Shown: positions 35,627 to 45,275, numbered from the stretch's first letter. The stretch: DNA of 64,000 nucleotides from JAJRVM01 sp041752115 (GCA_041752115.1 JBGSHS010000342.1:1-64000), one strand, 5' to 3'. Notes: generated by a model not told the origin, from the letters alone. Translations and numbers: made by a program.

Positions 35627-36655
35627 TTACAGCGGCAGCCGCACCACAGCGCCCTTGGATGCCAATGACTGATCAATCGCCAGGCACAGTTCGTGGGTCT
35701 TGTAGGCGTCGGCCACGCTACAGTGCGATTCGGTATTGTTTCGTATACAGTCCACGAAATGGTTGATCTGCGCATCGAACGGATGATGGTGGACGCTCCC
35801 CGAGTCGGGCGTGATTGTGGGGAACTGCATCCACTGGTTCTGCCCGGGCAGGAGCTGCGGAGCCCACAGCCGGTTATCGCGTGCCGCGCCTTGGGTGCCG
35901 ATCAAGTCGACATTGAAGGAGTAAGGTATGACGGCGTCCAGCAGCACGGATGTCTTGCCAATGATCCCGCTGCGGAACTTGACGATGGCCACCACATTCG
36001 CGTCGTACTCGTAGTGGCCCTTCTTGTTGTTGGACATGGCCGAGACTTCCGCCACTTCATCACCGACGAACCAGCGCAAGGCGTCTACGGCATGGCAGCC
36101 TCCCAGCAGGTTGGCGCTGCCACCGGTGGCGATGCTCGAAGCCCATTCCCACCCGTGATAGCTTGGCCCCAGCCCATGCCAGTAGTCGACTTCGGCATAG
36201 AAGAGGTCTCCCAGTGTACCGGTCGCCAGGACCTGCCGCAAGCTTTCGAACATGGGGTTCCACCGCAGCACGAAGCTCACAATGCTCTTCACGTTCGCCT
36301 TCGCGACGGTGTCGCGCAGGATGCGGTTCTGATCCATCGTCAGAACCATCGGCTTTTCCACCAGGACATGACGCCCCGACTCCGCGGCCGCCACCGCCTG
36401 CTCGAAGTGGACCTGATTCGGGCCACTGATATTGACGATCTGCACGCGCTCGTCACGCAGCACCTCGTCGTAACTCGCAGGGATCGTGCAGGACAGGTTG
36501 AATTTCCTGGCCAGAGCTCGAGCGCTGTCCGGATTGCGGCTGCTGATCGACACGATTTCCACATGGGGGTTCTTCAGCCAGCTGGCGGCATGCGCATAGG
36601 CGACTTCACCCACTCCGTGAATGGCGACTCCCAGTTTCCGATCTTCATGGTTCAT
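35627..36655 (-). CDS. Gfo/Idh/MocA-family oxidoreductase
   Basis: A 342-residue NAD(P)-dependent sugar oxidoreductase. The Rossmann motif AIHGVGEVAYAHA is near residue 10, EKPMVLTMDQN follows near 100 and the C-terminal domain holds GGSANLLGGCHAVDAL. ATG 36655 has GGAA 8 nt upstream. It diverges from the exported TIM-barrel isomerase gene over a region with a perfect 16-bp tandem duplication, which suggests common control. The pair resembles planctomycete 3-keto-sugar or inositol catabolism sets. Confidence 0.88.
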   Translation of the reverse strand: MNHEDRKLGVAIHGVGEVAYAHAASWLKNPHVEIVSISSRNPDSARALARKFNLSCTIPASYDEVLRDERVQIVNISGPNQVHFEQAVAAAESGRHVLVEKPMVLTMDQNRILRDTVAKANVKSIVSFVLRWNPMFESLRQVLATGTLGDLFYAEVDYWHGLGPSYHGWEWASSIATGGSANLLGGCHAVDALRWFVGDEVAEVSAMSNNKKGHYEYDANVVAIVKFRSGIIGKTSVLLDAVIPYSFNVDLIGTQGAARDNRLWAPQLLPGQNQWMQFPTITPDSGSVHHHPFDAQINHFVDCIRNNTESHCSVADAYKTHELCLAIDQSLASKGAVVRLPL

Positions 36656-37009
36656 GGCAGATTTCCGTTGCGAGTAGAGTTCCCATCGGAATCGAACCAC
36701 CCCCATGCATGGCATGTCGGATGGCACGTGGTCGGATGGGACTGGTTTGGGTTTCATCCAAGATGCAGGAATCGTCGCGCGTTTGCAAGATAGCAGCCGG
36801 CATTGTTAGCAGCCGGCATTGTCCCGACTGATTGACTTGCGTGGCGAATCAGGCGACAGTAGGGTAGGTCCCGGTGGCGCGAGAAGAAGGTGGACAGGCC
36901 TGCGACCTGTCGCTCCGGTTGAGCGAGCGGTCGAGGTGGAGGCCAGCGGGGACCGATCGATCATGGATTGGCCCGTCGGGCAATTCGACTCATCTTTGGG
37001 AGAACCATT
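36656..37009. other. 354-bp divergent region, Gfo/Idh and TIM-barrel isomerase
   Basis: No gene is supported. Its main feature is the duplication at 36791-36822. Confidence 0.55.
36791..36822. repeat. Perfect 16-bp tandem duplication, candidate regulator site
   Basis: TAGCAGCCGGCATTGT occurs twice with no spacer (36791-36806 and 36807-36822). Each unit carries a GCCGGC palindrome, so the centres are 16 bp apart, about 1.5 helical turns. Confidence 0.8.
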
Positions 37010-37906
37010 ATGGACCGCAGGTCATTCCTGAGAACCGGGTGCGCGGTGGCCGGTCTGGCTGCCACGCAATCGCTGCCAAGTGGTTATGCGGCAGACGACC
37101 AGCCGCAGACGAACGGCGCGAACGGCGCATTGCGCACGAAAATTGCCGTGTCGCCGAATTGGTTTTCGGGCAGTCATGTCGCAAGAATCGAGCAGATCGC
37201 CGCAGCCGGCTTTCCGGCGTTTGAGGATTTGGGCGCAGGACGGTGGGAGGACAAGGAGCTGGTGCGCACCAAGTGCCAGGAACTGGGCGTGCTGTGCGGT
37301 GCGATCGGCGGCGGTATGGGTACAATCTCGGATTGGGGGCCCAACGACCCGCAGAATCATTCACGTTTCGTCGAAGCGGTCAAGCAGGCGATCGCCAACG
37401 CGCTGGCGATCGGCTCCAAACGTGTCCTGGCCCTCTCCGGTGCGGCGTTGGACGGAGTGAGCAAGGAGCAGCAACTCGATGCGTTGGCCAAAGCAGGGCA
37501 GCTGGTCGCTCCCCTGCTCGCGGATGCAAACCTGGTGCTGGTGTGGGAAACGCTCAACGTCCTGGTCGACCACCCCGGTTACTTCCTGGTCTATTCGGCC
37601 GACGGTGCCGACCTGGTGCGTCGGACCGATCGACCGAATGTCAAGTTCTTGTTTGACATCTATCACCAGCAGATCAGTGAAGGAAACCTGATCGCCAATA
37701 TCCGCAAGTACCACCAGGAGATCGGGCACTTCCACTTCGCCGACAATCCGGGACGACACGAGCCGGGTACCGGCGAAATCAACTATCGGAACGTGTTCAA
37801 GGCGATCTACGAAACGGGCTATCGGGACATCGTCTCGTGCGAATTCGGTAAGGTCGGATCGACCGACGAAGTCCTCAAGGTCCTGGTGGAATGTGATCAG
37901 TGGTGA
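37010..37906 (+). CDS. Exported sugar phosphate isomerase/epimerase-like (hydroxypyruvate isomerase-like) TIM-barrel protein
   Basis: A 298-residue protein with a Tat-type signal (MDRRSFLRTGCAVAGLAATQ) ahead of a xylose isomerase-like (AP endonuclease 2) barrel. Metal-site segments are LVWETLN, KFLFDIYHQQISEGN, HFHFADNPGRHEPGTGEINY and ISCEFG-like VSCEFGKVG, closest to hydroxypyruvate isomerases. The Tat signal implies folding with metal before export. GGGAG is 8 nt before ATG 37010. It is divergent from the Gfo/Idh gene and probably works on the same sugar. Confidence 0.87.
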   Translation: MDRRSFLRTGCAVAGLAATQSLPSGYAADDQPQTNGANGALRTKIAVSPNWFSGSHVARIEQIAAAGFPAFEDLGAGRWEDKELVRTKCQELGVLCGAIGGGMGTISDWGPNDPQNHSRFVEAVKQAIANALAIGSKRVLALSGAALDGVSKEQQLDALAKAGQLVAPLLADANLVLVWETLNVLVDHPGYFLVYSADGADLVRRTDRPNVKFLFDIYHQQISEGNLIANIRKYHQEIGHFHFADNPGRHEPGTGEINYRNVFKAIYETGYRDIVSCEFGKVGSTDEVLKVLVECDQW

Positions 37907-38162
37907 GTGGGCGAGGCTTCACATCGGCTGTGGGGCGTTTTCCTCAGTCGCGAACCAAAGACCCTAACGAGGCGGGACCTCGAACCAATGGCGAGCTACC
38001 GCTCGGTTTGATCAACCCGCTCCCGTTGGTCGCTCGGCAAACATGCGCGCACGGTGCGTGCATGGAACACAGTAAGGCTCTCTCGCAGCCCAGGGCACGG
38101 CAAGGTGAGCGTCAGCGAACCTTGGCGCGGCCCTGCGTGCGTTCACAACATGAGAGCCGGGG

Positions 38163-38182
38163 TGGCTGGCTGGCTGGCTGGC
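38163..38182 (+). repeat. (TGGC)5 tetranucleotide run
   Basis: Five exact TGGC units lie 18 bp before the ATG at 38201, followed by AGGCAGGAAAGGGA with the ribosome-binding site. Such runs can slip in length. Confidence 0.75.
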
Positions 38183-38200
38183 AGGCAGGAAAGGGATGGC

Positions 38201-39760
38201 ATGTGGAAGCAGCGATCGGTTCACCAGTTCACGCCACTTGTCTTAAATGGCTTATTGGAGTGTTGCGCATTCGCCCTGCTGTGTTGTGGGACCGGTTGCA
38301 CTCGGGGGGACCTTCCAACCGACGGTAACTCGCGAGCCAACCTCAACCAGTCGTCGGGCTCGACGACTTCCACTCCCGTGAGAACGGCCGACACCTCAGA
38401 GACTCCCTTCCCGCATTGGGCCGGACAAAGGACGGACGAGCCGTTCGACGTCAAGGAGTACCTTATCAGTCGATCTGCCCCACAAGACAACGCGGCGCCG
38501 CTGTACTTGTCGGCGCTCACTCCCATTTGCCCATATTTGGCTGGCGGTGAAGATTCCCCACTCGAAGAAGAGATCCGTGAGCTCGCCAACATTGAGCAAC
38601 TTGCAGATGGTACGATCCCACTGCAGCGAGTCGAGGATGTGCTCTTGCGGACAGCCCCTGTGCTGGAGCGGATTGACGCTGCTCAGACCGCGGCGAAATG
38701 TGTCTTTGTTACGGGACTCCGTGTCGACTCAGTGATGCCCCACGCCCTCGCCCTTCAGACCGTGACGCGTCTATCCGTTCTGCAGCTTAGACAAGCCCAA
38801 CAGCTCGGCGATTTTCATCAGATCGAAGCTGCAATTCAGCGCGCATTGCGGGTCTCGCGCGATCTTCAGCCACGAGGTCACGAGGCATGCCAGTTGGTCT
38901 CAGTAGCGACCGAACAGCGAATTCTAGCAGGTATTGAGCGACTGACACTGGCTGATCCGGGGTTGACGGCGCCGCAGCTGGATCGGCTTCTGACACTGCT
39001 GGATATGCACAGCCAGCTGATGTTGAACCGAGCGGAAGAAGGGCTGAAGATGCATTACATTGTCAGCCGCAACTGCATCGAGGATCTGAGATCCGGGCGT
39101 CTGACCTATGACGAGATCATGGATTGCTGGTCAGCGTTGGAGACAGCCTCTAGTCCGACGGAACAGTCAGACGATTCCCGTCCTCCAGATCCGCCTCGTT
39201 TCAATTGGGATGCGGAAATTGCTGCGTGTAATGAGCTGTTCAGACAGGCGTTTGCTGTCGCGCGACACCCGACGTATTGTCCAGACAGTCTCGAAAAACT
39301 ACGGCAAGAAGTAGATCGGCGCGACGCGGAGTTCAAGCAGTTCGCGAGATTGTATGCCTTTGCGCTCCCCTCCTCGAGAGCTGAGCTTCGTTCTAATGCG
39401 CCGTCGGTGCTGCATGGCTTGTGGATGGCGCCCGTTGAATCACTTGTTGAGGTCCGGTTTCACCGCGCCGCCCAACTCGCTGCCACCGAGGCGTTGCTCA
39501 TGGTGCGACGCTACCAAGTCGTCCACGGACGAAGTCCGGACAACTTGCAGGAAGCTGCGGCCGAAAGCGCCCTTGGGAGAGTTCCCAGTGATCCGTTTGA
39601 CGGCAAACCGATTCGGATGGCCGTCATATCGGGGAAGCTTGTCCTTTACTCCGTCGGCAAGGACTGTATTGACGACGGTGGGCAAGTCGATTGGAAGTTC
39701 GGCCAACAGCCAGGTGATTACTTACTCTCACTTCCGGCGATTACGACCGGAAACGAATAA
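38201..39760 (+). CDS. Large putative lipoprotein, unknown function
   Basis: This 519-residue protein has a hydrophobic N-terminus ending LLCCGTGC, so Cys33 may be lipidated. Most of the protein is helical and without a domain I recognise. The C-terminus (VVHGRSPDNLQEAAAESALG, then DPFDGKPIRMAV and LYSVGKDCIDDGGQVDW) resembles the end of many planctomycete exported proteins with pseudopilin-like tails. AAGGGA precedes ATG 38201. A (TGGC)5 run lies just upstream. The frame remains open 49 codons upstream through that run. Confidence 0.65.
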   Translation: MWKQRSVHQFTPLVLNGLLECCAFALLCCGTGCTRGDLPTDGNSRANLNQSSGSTTSTPVRTADTSETPFPHWAGQRTDEPFDVKEYLISRSAPQDNAAPLYLSALTPICPYLAGGEDSPLEEEIRELANIEQLADGTIPLQRVEDVLLRTAPVLERIDAAQTAAKCVFVTGLRVDSVMPHALALQTVTRLSVLQLRQAQQLGDFHQIEAAIQRALRVSRDLQPRGHEACQLVSVATEQRILAGIERLTLADPGLTAPQLDRLLTLLDMHSQLMLNRAEEGLKMHYIVSRNCIEDLRSGRLTYDEIMDCWSALETASSPTEQSDDSRPPDPPRFNWDAEIAACNELFRQAFAVARHPTYCPDSLEKLRQEVDRRDAEFKQFARLYAFALPSSRAELRSNAPSVLHGLWMAPVESLVEVRFHRAAQLAATEALLMVRRYQVVHGRSPDNLQEAAAESALGRVPSDPFDGKPIRMAVISGKLVLYSVGKDCIDDGGQVDWKFGQQPGDYLLSLPAITTGNE

Positions 39761-39846
39761 GTTCGCCACGGGAACCCAAGAGGGCTTTGATTCCTACCAC
39801 TGACGCCTGCAGGCCGATGGAGGAAGCTACCGCCGTTGTTGCCTCA

Positions 39847-39871
39847 GTGGCACTGGCAGAACCAGTGCCAC
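39847..39871. terminator. 10-bp perfect hairpin between convergent genes
   Basis: GTGGCACTGG, loop CAGAA, CCAGTGCCAC. It lies between the lipoprotein gene stop (39760) and the DUF4139 gene stop (39902). There is no T-tract on either side. Confidence 0.6.
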
Positions 39872-39901
39872 ACGGCCAGAGTCAATCTCACCCGCCGGCA
39901 C

Positions 39902-41326
39902 TCAGAGTTGTTCGACCGGTTCGAGGGTGACATTGTTCTGTTTGGCGTTGCGGCCCTGGTGTTGAATCACCTCGCATCGCAGGTCGGCTTTTTCGCCAGC
40001 CGGTACCTGCGCTTGATATTCGACCGTCTGATAGTCGTACGTAGTCGCCGCAAACGGTGAACGGAACACGATATGGCCGGGCAGCGGACGGCGGAACTCC
40101 ACTTCGATCGGACGTGACGAGTAGTTGCGGATCCGCTGCGTGAACAACGTGTGGTCGTCCCAGCCGGCCACGGTGCTGTTGACGTCGATTTCCACTCGGT
40201 TGTCGTCCACTCGGCGGAAGACATCGGCGCCGTTGATTTGCATCCAGACCTGTGACCGCCAGCTCTTGAGCTTGACCCACTCACAAATCACTTCCGGATC
40301 CGGTCCCAGATTCAATTCGATCTTGTCGCCAATCGGAATGTACCTGATATTCTGTGCGGCCACGAAGCTCAGGCCATCGCGTCCGTTATCACGAAACAGG
40401 CGGACCGTTCCGTCGGGCAGCGGCGTTTCGCCCAAGGTAGACTCTTCGTCATTCGTCATCAGATAGAGACGCACCAGTTGATCTCCGTACTCCGCCGGAC
40501 GGAAGCGGTAACGTGTCTTCATCGGAACCGCGGCCTTTTCAAAACTGCGCATCCGCTTGGACCATCCGCTGGGGATCGACTCAGTTCCTGCGACGGTGTA
40601 CAGGAAGTATTCGCTGAGCCCTTCCTTGATGATCTCTTTGGGAGCGGCGAAGTCGGCCGACTCATCTGCACCACCTCCCATGGCGCCGGCGGGCAAGGCC
40701 AGGCTGCGGACTGCTTTGAAACGGAGTTCCCTCCTTTGCTCCTTCGAGAGTTCTTCCACCTGGGCGACGGGGATCTGGGCGAGTTGTGCGATCTTCTCGG
40801 TGAGGTTGATCGTCCCGACGACCAGCCGGACCTGGGCCTCGTCGTAGTCTTCCCCCGAATTATTCGTGACCCGCACGAACGATTCCAGATGCATCGAGGA
40901 TTCCTCCGCGTTGCAGATCCCCAGGTAGTCAGCGGCCCAGCTGATGCCGCTGGTGAAGTACGTGATTTCCACCAGCGCTTCACCGTTCATTTCGCTCTGT
41001 ACATTCCAGTAGAGCATCTGGGGCTTGTCGTGGGGAAAGGTCGTGTCGAGCACGTCCAGTTGATCGGCGGAAGTCAGGAAACGCAACTCCACCGATGTCG
41101 GATCGATCAGCGTGTTGGCCCAGCTGAACTGGAGCGGATTCACGCCCGGTTTGAAGCTGATCTTGCGCGTTTCGCGGACCAGCGTCAGGTCTTCGGAGTT
41201 GTAGATCGTCAGCTGAACGGAATCGCGATCGGGCACGGTCGACAAGTCGACGTTCTTGGCCGAGGCCACCGGTGCCAGAAGAACGCTCAGCGCTGAGAGC
41301 AGTAGACAGAACGGAGTGATTCGCAT
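39902..41326 (-). CDS. Exported DUF4139-domain protein
   Basis: A 474-residue protein with a Sec signal (ITPFCLLLSALSVLLAPVASA). The body reads VQLTIYNSEDLTLVRETRKI and then ALVEITYFTSGISWAADYLG, hallmarks of the DUF4139 family. The C-terminal half is beta-rich. Function is unknown; relatives are often described as mucoidy-inhibitor-like or envelope proteins. TAGGAC precedes ATG 41326 by about 8 nt. It lies 72 bp after a paralogous gene on the same strand, and the two probably form a unit. Confidence 0.85.
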   Translation of the reverse strand: MRITPFCLLLSALSVLLAPVASAKNVDLSTVPDRDSVQLTIYNSEDLTLVRETRKISFKPGVNPLQFSWANTLIDPTSVELRFLTSADQLDVLDTTFPHDKPQMLYWNVQSEMNGEALVEITYFTSGISWAADYLGICNAEESSMHLESFVRVTNNSGEDYDEAQVRLVVGTINLTEKIAQLAQIPVAQVEELSKEQRRELRFKAVRSLALPAGAMGGGADESADFAAPKEIIKEGLSEYFLYTVAGTESIPSGWSKRMRSFEKAAVPMKTRYRFRPAEYGDQLVRLYLMTNDEESTLGETPLPDGTVRLFRDNGRDGLSFVAAQNIRYIPIGDKIELNLGPDPEVICEWVKLKSWRSQVWMQINGADVFRRVDDNRVEIDVNSTVAGWDDHTLFTQRIRNYSSRPIEVEFRRPLPGHIVFRSPFAATTYDYQTVEYQAQVPAGEKADLRCEVIQHQGRNAKQNNVTLEPVEQL

Positions 41327-41398
41327 GGAAGTAGTCCTATCGTCAAATGTTTCGGGATGTCTGGGGTAAACAACGACGTGCATCAGCGTCCAACGGCG

Positions 41399-42628
41399 TT
41401 ACCATTCGTTCTTGAGGATCAGGTGCAGTTTGTGAACGATTTTCTGAGCCTTGGAATCGGCTCCGCGGGCGGGCAGTTCGGCGTGAAACACTTGACGATC
41501 GTAGGTGCTCTTCTCTGCATCCGGCCCCCCGGCAAATGTCGTTTCGCCACCCAGCTGCCACTCCACGTCCCGTCCGGTATCGCGGTACACCTCGGCCCGA
41601 ATCTGCTGAATGCTCTCGACCAGATCGAGCGTGACGGCCTGATCTTTGAAATTCTCGATCTCGTATTTCACCACCACGTCCACGTTGTAGAGATTGCCCG
41701 CGACGCGGTGCTGCTCGTTTTTCTCAATGGTGCGCTGCACGACGATGTCTTGCGCTGTACCCACATAGAGCCGCATTTCATCATCCAGCGGTGTGAACTT
41801 GCCCCAATCTTCGCCGAGGAACGCCGTGGATCCCTGACGGTCTTCCTGGAAAATTCGCACCTTGCCGAACTGGAGTGGCGCCAGGCCCAGTTGATGTCGC
41901 TTGTCGTTCTGAAGTACATAGTGCATGGGGACACGCAGCTTGTTCTGAGCCTGATCGAGGTAACCGAACTCGGTCGGATCGCAGGTGTAGGCTTTCTGCA
42001 CCGGCACGCCTTCGTATTTGTGCATCAACATTTCTTTGGTTTCGTTCAAACCGATCGGCTTGAGGAACTGCGGACCGAACCCGGCCCAGACGCTGGTCGT
42101 GTCGAATTCCTCGTTCGCCTGGTTCTGGAGACGCATGTACTGACGCAGCACCAGGATCTGTTCGTCCCGTGACACGACCGCGCGGTAATTAAACGACTTC
42201 GTCAGGTTGCCCAGCAGGTAACTGATTCGCACCAGCGCCGACCCCGATTCGCTGGCCGATACCTGCCAGACTAGCGCCGATTCCCCGGGTGGATAACTCA
42301 CCGAGAGCACCTGGACCTCCGGCGACTTGGCTGCATCCGGCTCGTCGGATGACGTCGCATCGTCTCGACCTTGCACGACCACGCGAAACACGAGAGTGTT
42401 CGGATCGATGCTGGTATTGGCCCAGGAGAAATCCACCTGATTGAGGCCTTTGATCAGCGGAACAACCCGCTCCTCTTCGACGAGCGTGACGTCGGGATGG
42501 TCCAGCTGAATCTCCACTCGCTGGCGAACGGGGAGCGTGATGAGCTTGATCCGGGCCTCGGCTGGTGGTGTTACCGACGCAGAGAACGCGACCAGAACCA
42601 GATACATGGCAGCACGCGGTCCTCGCAT
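41399..42628 (-). CDS. Exported DUF4139-like paralogue
   Basis: This 409-residue protein has a signal peptide (MYLVLVAFSASVTPPAEA). It shares with its neighbour the opening VEIQLDHPDVTLVEEERVVP, the segment NQVDFSWANTSIDPNTLVFR (compare PLQFSWANTLIDPTSVELRF) and ALVRISYLLGNLTKSFNYRA. The two are evident paralogues. It is about 65 residues shorter than its partner. AAGGAG lies 8 nt before ATG 42628. The tandem pair may encode subunits of one envelope complex. Confidence 0.8.
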   Translation of the reverse strand: MRGPRAAMYLVLVAFSASVTPPAEARIKLITLPVRQRVEIQLDHPDVTLVEEERVVPLIKGLNQVDFSWANTSIDPNTLVFRVVVQGRDDATSSDEPDAAKSPEVQVLSVSYPPGESALVWQVSASESGSALVRISYLLGNLTKSFNYRAVVSRDEQILVLRQYMRLQNQANEEFDTTSVWAGFGPQFLKPIGLNETKEMLMHKYEGVPVQKAYTCDPTEFGYLDQAQNKLRVPMHYVLQNDKRHQLGLAPLQFGKVRIFQEDRQGSTAFLGEDWGKFTPLDDEMRLYVGTAQDIVVQRTIEKNEQHRVAGNLYNVDVVVKYEIENFKDQAVTLDLVESIQQIRAEVYRDTGRDVEWQLGGETTFAGGPDAEKSTYDRQVFHAELPARGADSKAQKIVHKLHLILKNEW

Positions 42629-43129
42629 GGAATCGCTCCTTAACCTGGCTCCCGAGTCGCTGCACCTGCCAGGCGCACCGGGAGCGCAAAAAGACAAAAA
42701 GAACTGTGTGGCTGTCAACAGAACATCAGGCTTCACAAGCGAACCTGGGTACGGTAGCGGTGGTTCGCCTGCAGCTTTTTCCCGAGGTGGGGAAAAGACG
42801 CGGGCCGGCAGATCGCACTTGGTCGAAGGCCAACCGCTGGCCGCTGACAATCGGACGCGGGAACGGCTCAGTTAGTTCCCGAAAATCGTCGCGCCGCAGC
42901 CTTGCGAACCTGGCGGGCCGACACTCCACGGCTCGATGACTCGCGAAAGGGGGATTAACGCGATAGAATCGATTCCGTCGTTATGCGCGGCTGTACCCAC
43001 TCCTGACCTGCCTGGAGACGTGCGCGGAACCGACTGTGGACTCGACGTCTCCTCCCTCCACCCTGCCTTGTGGGGCGGTCCGGGCGGCAACGGAGACGCT
43101 GTTCCCATTCCTTGGTCGAGATCAGTACC
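42629..43129. other. 501-bp divergent gap, DUF4139 pair and GH5-like gene
   Basis: No gene is supported. A perfect TTGACA on the minus strand (complement of 42713-42718) lies 85 bp before the DUF4139-like start, but its 17-bp partner (GTCTTT) is weak. Confidence 0.4.
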
Positions 43130-44533
43130 ATGAGGCCATTTACCGTTGTCTTTATGATCTGGTGGACGATCGGACCGTTTCCCTCGACTGGGCGCGCCCA
43201 GGAACCGTTGGATCAGTCGGCATTCGTGCGAGTCAGCCCGCGCGATCATCGTTACTTCGAACTGTCCAATGGGCGGCCTTACATCCCGATCGGGTTCAAC
43301 CTTGTTCCGGCTCCGCAGCCCCATGAGTTTGGCCGCGTGGTCGAGTCGATGGCCCGCCATCGTATCAACTATTGTCGAATCTGGGCCGACCATCCGCCCT
43401 GGGGAGTCGAGGCTCAGCGCAGCGGTGAGTACTCGCTGGAGCAGCTCAAGGTTCTCCAGGATTTCCTGGCGCGCTGCCGCGAGCACGGAATCCGCGTCAA
43501 AGTCTGCCTGGAGTATTTTCGCGATATTCCACCACAGCAGAACATCTGGTCCGATAAGGCGCTGCATCATACGACGCGCGGGGGAGCGTTCGAAAGCATG
43601 CAGGACTTTCTGGAGCGTCCAGCGGGAATCGACCAGTTTAAGCGTAAGATCGCCTGGTACCATGACCAGATCGGCGACGATCCGACCGTGTTTGCCTGGG
43701 AACTCTGGAACGAAATGAACGCCGTGCGAGGGGCGTGGGCGCCGTGGACCGAGATCATGCTGCCCGAACTCCATCGTAACTTCCCCCAGAACATGGCCGT
43801 GCAGAGCCTGGGGAGCTTTGATCACCCTTCAGTCCGGGATTCCTACCGTCAGCTCTGCTTGATGCCTGGCAATGACGTGGCTCAGGTGCACCGCTATCTC
43901 GATCAAGGTGCGCAGCTTCCCATCTGCCACGGACCTGTCGACTTGCTGGCCGTGGATGCAGTGGCCGAACTCGCTGCCTTCCAGGCAGACAAGCCAATCA
44001 TTCTGACCGAAACAGGGGCGGTGAAGCCACGCCACACGGGATGTTCGGACCTGTATGGTGAGGACCATGCAGGCCAGCTGCTGCACGACATGCTCTTTGC
44101 TCCGTTCTTTGCCGGGGCGGCCGGACCGGGCCACGTCTGGTGGTGGCGCCAGGCGATTGACCAGCCCGACCAGTGGGCTCACTTCGCCCGTTTCGCCAAC
44201 CTGGTCGAAGGAATCGATCCGGCCGGGGAGCATTTTCAATCCTCCGTGTACCATCGGGAGCCGCTGCGAATCTATGTGCTCAAAGGAATTCGCACTCAGC
44301 TGATCTGGTGTCGCGATTCCCGGAGCGACTGGCATCGCGAGCTGGTTGGCCGACAGGCTCCACCCCAGGTGCGAGGAGTGATACTCGACGCTCACCGCTT
44401 GGGTCTGGAACTCGCCGGCCGGCAGATCCGAACTTTCGACCCTTGGAGCGACTTATGGTCGATGATCGAGCCGAACGCTACGGAGATTCACTTACCCGAG
44501 TTTCGACGTTCGATAGTCGTGCAGATTGAGTGA
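43130..44533 (+). CDS. Exported GH5-like (beta/alpha)8 glycoside hydrolase
   Basis: A 467-residue protein with a signal peptide (residues 1-23). A clan GH-A-type barrel follows. The likely acid/base is Glu195 in AWELWNEM and the likely nucleophile Glu294 in PIILTETGAVKP; NYCRIW (80-85) and GIRVKVCLEYF are typical barrel strands. Both catalytic residues are present, so it is likely an active retaining glycosidase; substrate unknown (cellulase or mannanase-like families are the nearest in pattern). A C-terminal beta-sandwich (from about 370) follows. It is divergent from the DUF4139 pair. Confidence 0.8.
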   Translation: MRPFTVVFMIWWTIGPFPSTGRAQEPLDQSAFVRVSPRDHRYFELSNGRPYIPIGFNLVPAPQPHEFGRVVESMARHRINYCRIWADHPPWGVEAQRSGEYSLEQLKVLQDFLARCREHGIRVKVCLEYFRDIPPQQNIWSDKALHHTTRGGAFESMQDFLERPAGIDQFKRKIAWYHDQIGDDPTVFAWELWNEMNAVRGAWAPWTEIMLPELHRNFPQNMAVQSLGSFDHPSVRDSYRQLCLMPGNDVAQVHRYLDQGAQLPICHGPVDLLAVDAVAELAAFQADKPIILTETGAVKPRHTGCSDLYGEDHAGQLLHDMLFAPFFAGAAGPGHVWWWRQAIDQPDQWAHFARFANLVEGIDPAGEHFQSSVYHREPLRIYVLKGIRTQLIWCRDSRSDWHRELVGRQAPPQVRGVILDAHRLGLELAGRQIRTFDPWSDLWSMIEPNATEIHLPEFRRSIVVQIE

Positions 44534-44718
44534 ATCCAATGGGGTGAACCAGACCAGTCGATGCTTTGCCCGGACACGTCGCCGTGATCGTACTATCGAC
44601 TGTCGCTTGGCGTGGCTGCATACTGGGGGAGCGGGTCTGATGCGAGGGCGGCGCTGTGCGAAAATGGGATGTGAACATCACGAAGGGCTGCCAACCAACG
44701 TCTGGGAGGTATGACACG

Positions 44719-44982
44719 ATGACCGATGACAGAACGATGTTGCGGGACCTGATCCGTAAACTGAAACAGCAGCGCGACGAATTGGCGCTGCAGATCCACC
44801 TGGGAAAGGCCGAGGCCAAAGAGGAATGGGCCAAGGTCTCTGCCAAGCTGGATAATCTGCTCCACGATTACGAACCGCTCAAGGACGCCCTGAATGAAAC
44901 CAAGGACAAGGTGGTTAGCTCGCTGAAGAACGTTTCGGAAGAAGTCTGGGCAGGGTTTGAGCGCATACGTAAATCGCTCTGA
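44719..44982 (+). CDS. Small helical (coiled-coil) protein
   Basis: This 87-residue protein is almost entirely charged helix (LIRKLKQQRDELALQIHLGK). No signal peptide or family is recognised. The strong Shine-Dalgarno GGGAGGT (44704-44710) sits 8 nt before ATG 44719 and supports expression. An ATG 21 codons upstream is less likely. It converges with another small protein gene. Confidence 0.7.
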   Translation: MTDDRTMLRDLIRKLKQQRDELALQIHLGKAEAKEEWAKVSAKLDNLLHDYEPLKDALNETKDKVVSSLKNVSEEVWAGFERIRKSL

Positions 44983-45032
44983 AATTACCGTTCACTCAGA
45001 CGTCGCCGACTCGCGGATCGTCCTCGTGACAC

Positions 45033-45275
45033 CTAGTCGATCTTGTCGTGTGAGATCGGATCGAGTGCGGTGATTTCCTCCGCCAGCAGGTCGCGGACCT
45101 GTTCTGCGATGTTGAAGCTGACACCATCCTGCACCAGTTCGTGCAGTTGGGCGAGGCGATGATCCGGATCCTTGCGCAGCACCTCCATGTAGATTCTCTC
45201 CAGTTCCGCTTCGTCGTTGATCTGGAGATTGCCTTGCCTGAGAACTGCCAGATACTGTCGGATGAGCTCGATCAC
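45033..45275 (-). CDS. Small conserved-looking helical protein, unknown function
   Basis: An 80-residue acidic helical protein (MIELIRQYLAVLRQGNLQIN, then DPDHRLAQLHELVQDG). No known domain. The start is GTG 45275 with AAGGGAA 9 nt upstream. It lies tail to tail with the 87-residue protein gene, 50 bp apart. Confidence 0.55.
   Translation of the reverse strand: MIELIRQYLAVLRQGNLQINDEAELERIYMEVLRKDPDHRLAQLHELVQDGVSFNIAEQVRDLLAEEITALDPISHDKID

Noticed and set aside
38054..38200. Longer start of the putative lipoprotein through the TGGC run
   Set aside because: It would place a repeat-coded segment before the lipobox; ATG 38201 has AAGGGA and a proper signal peptide.
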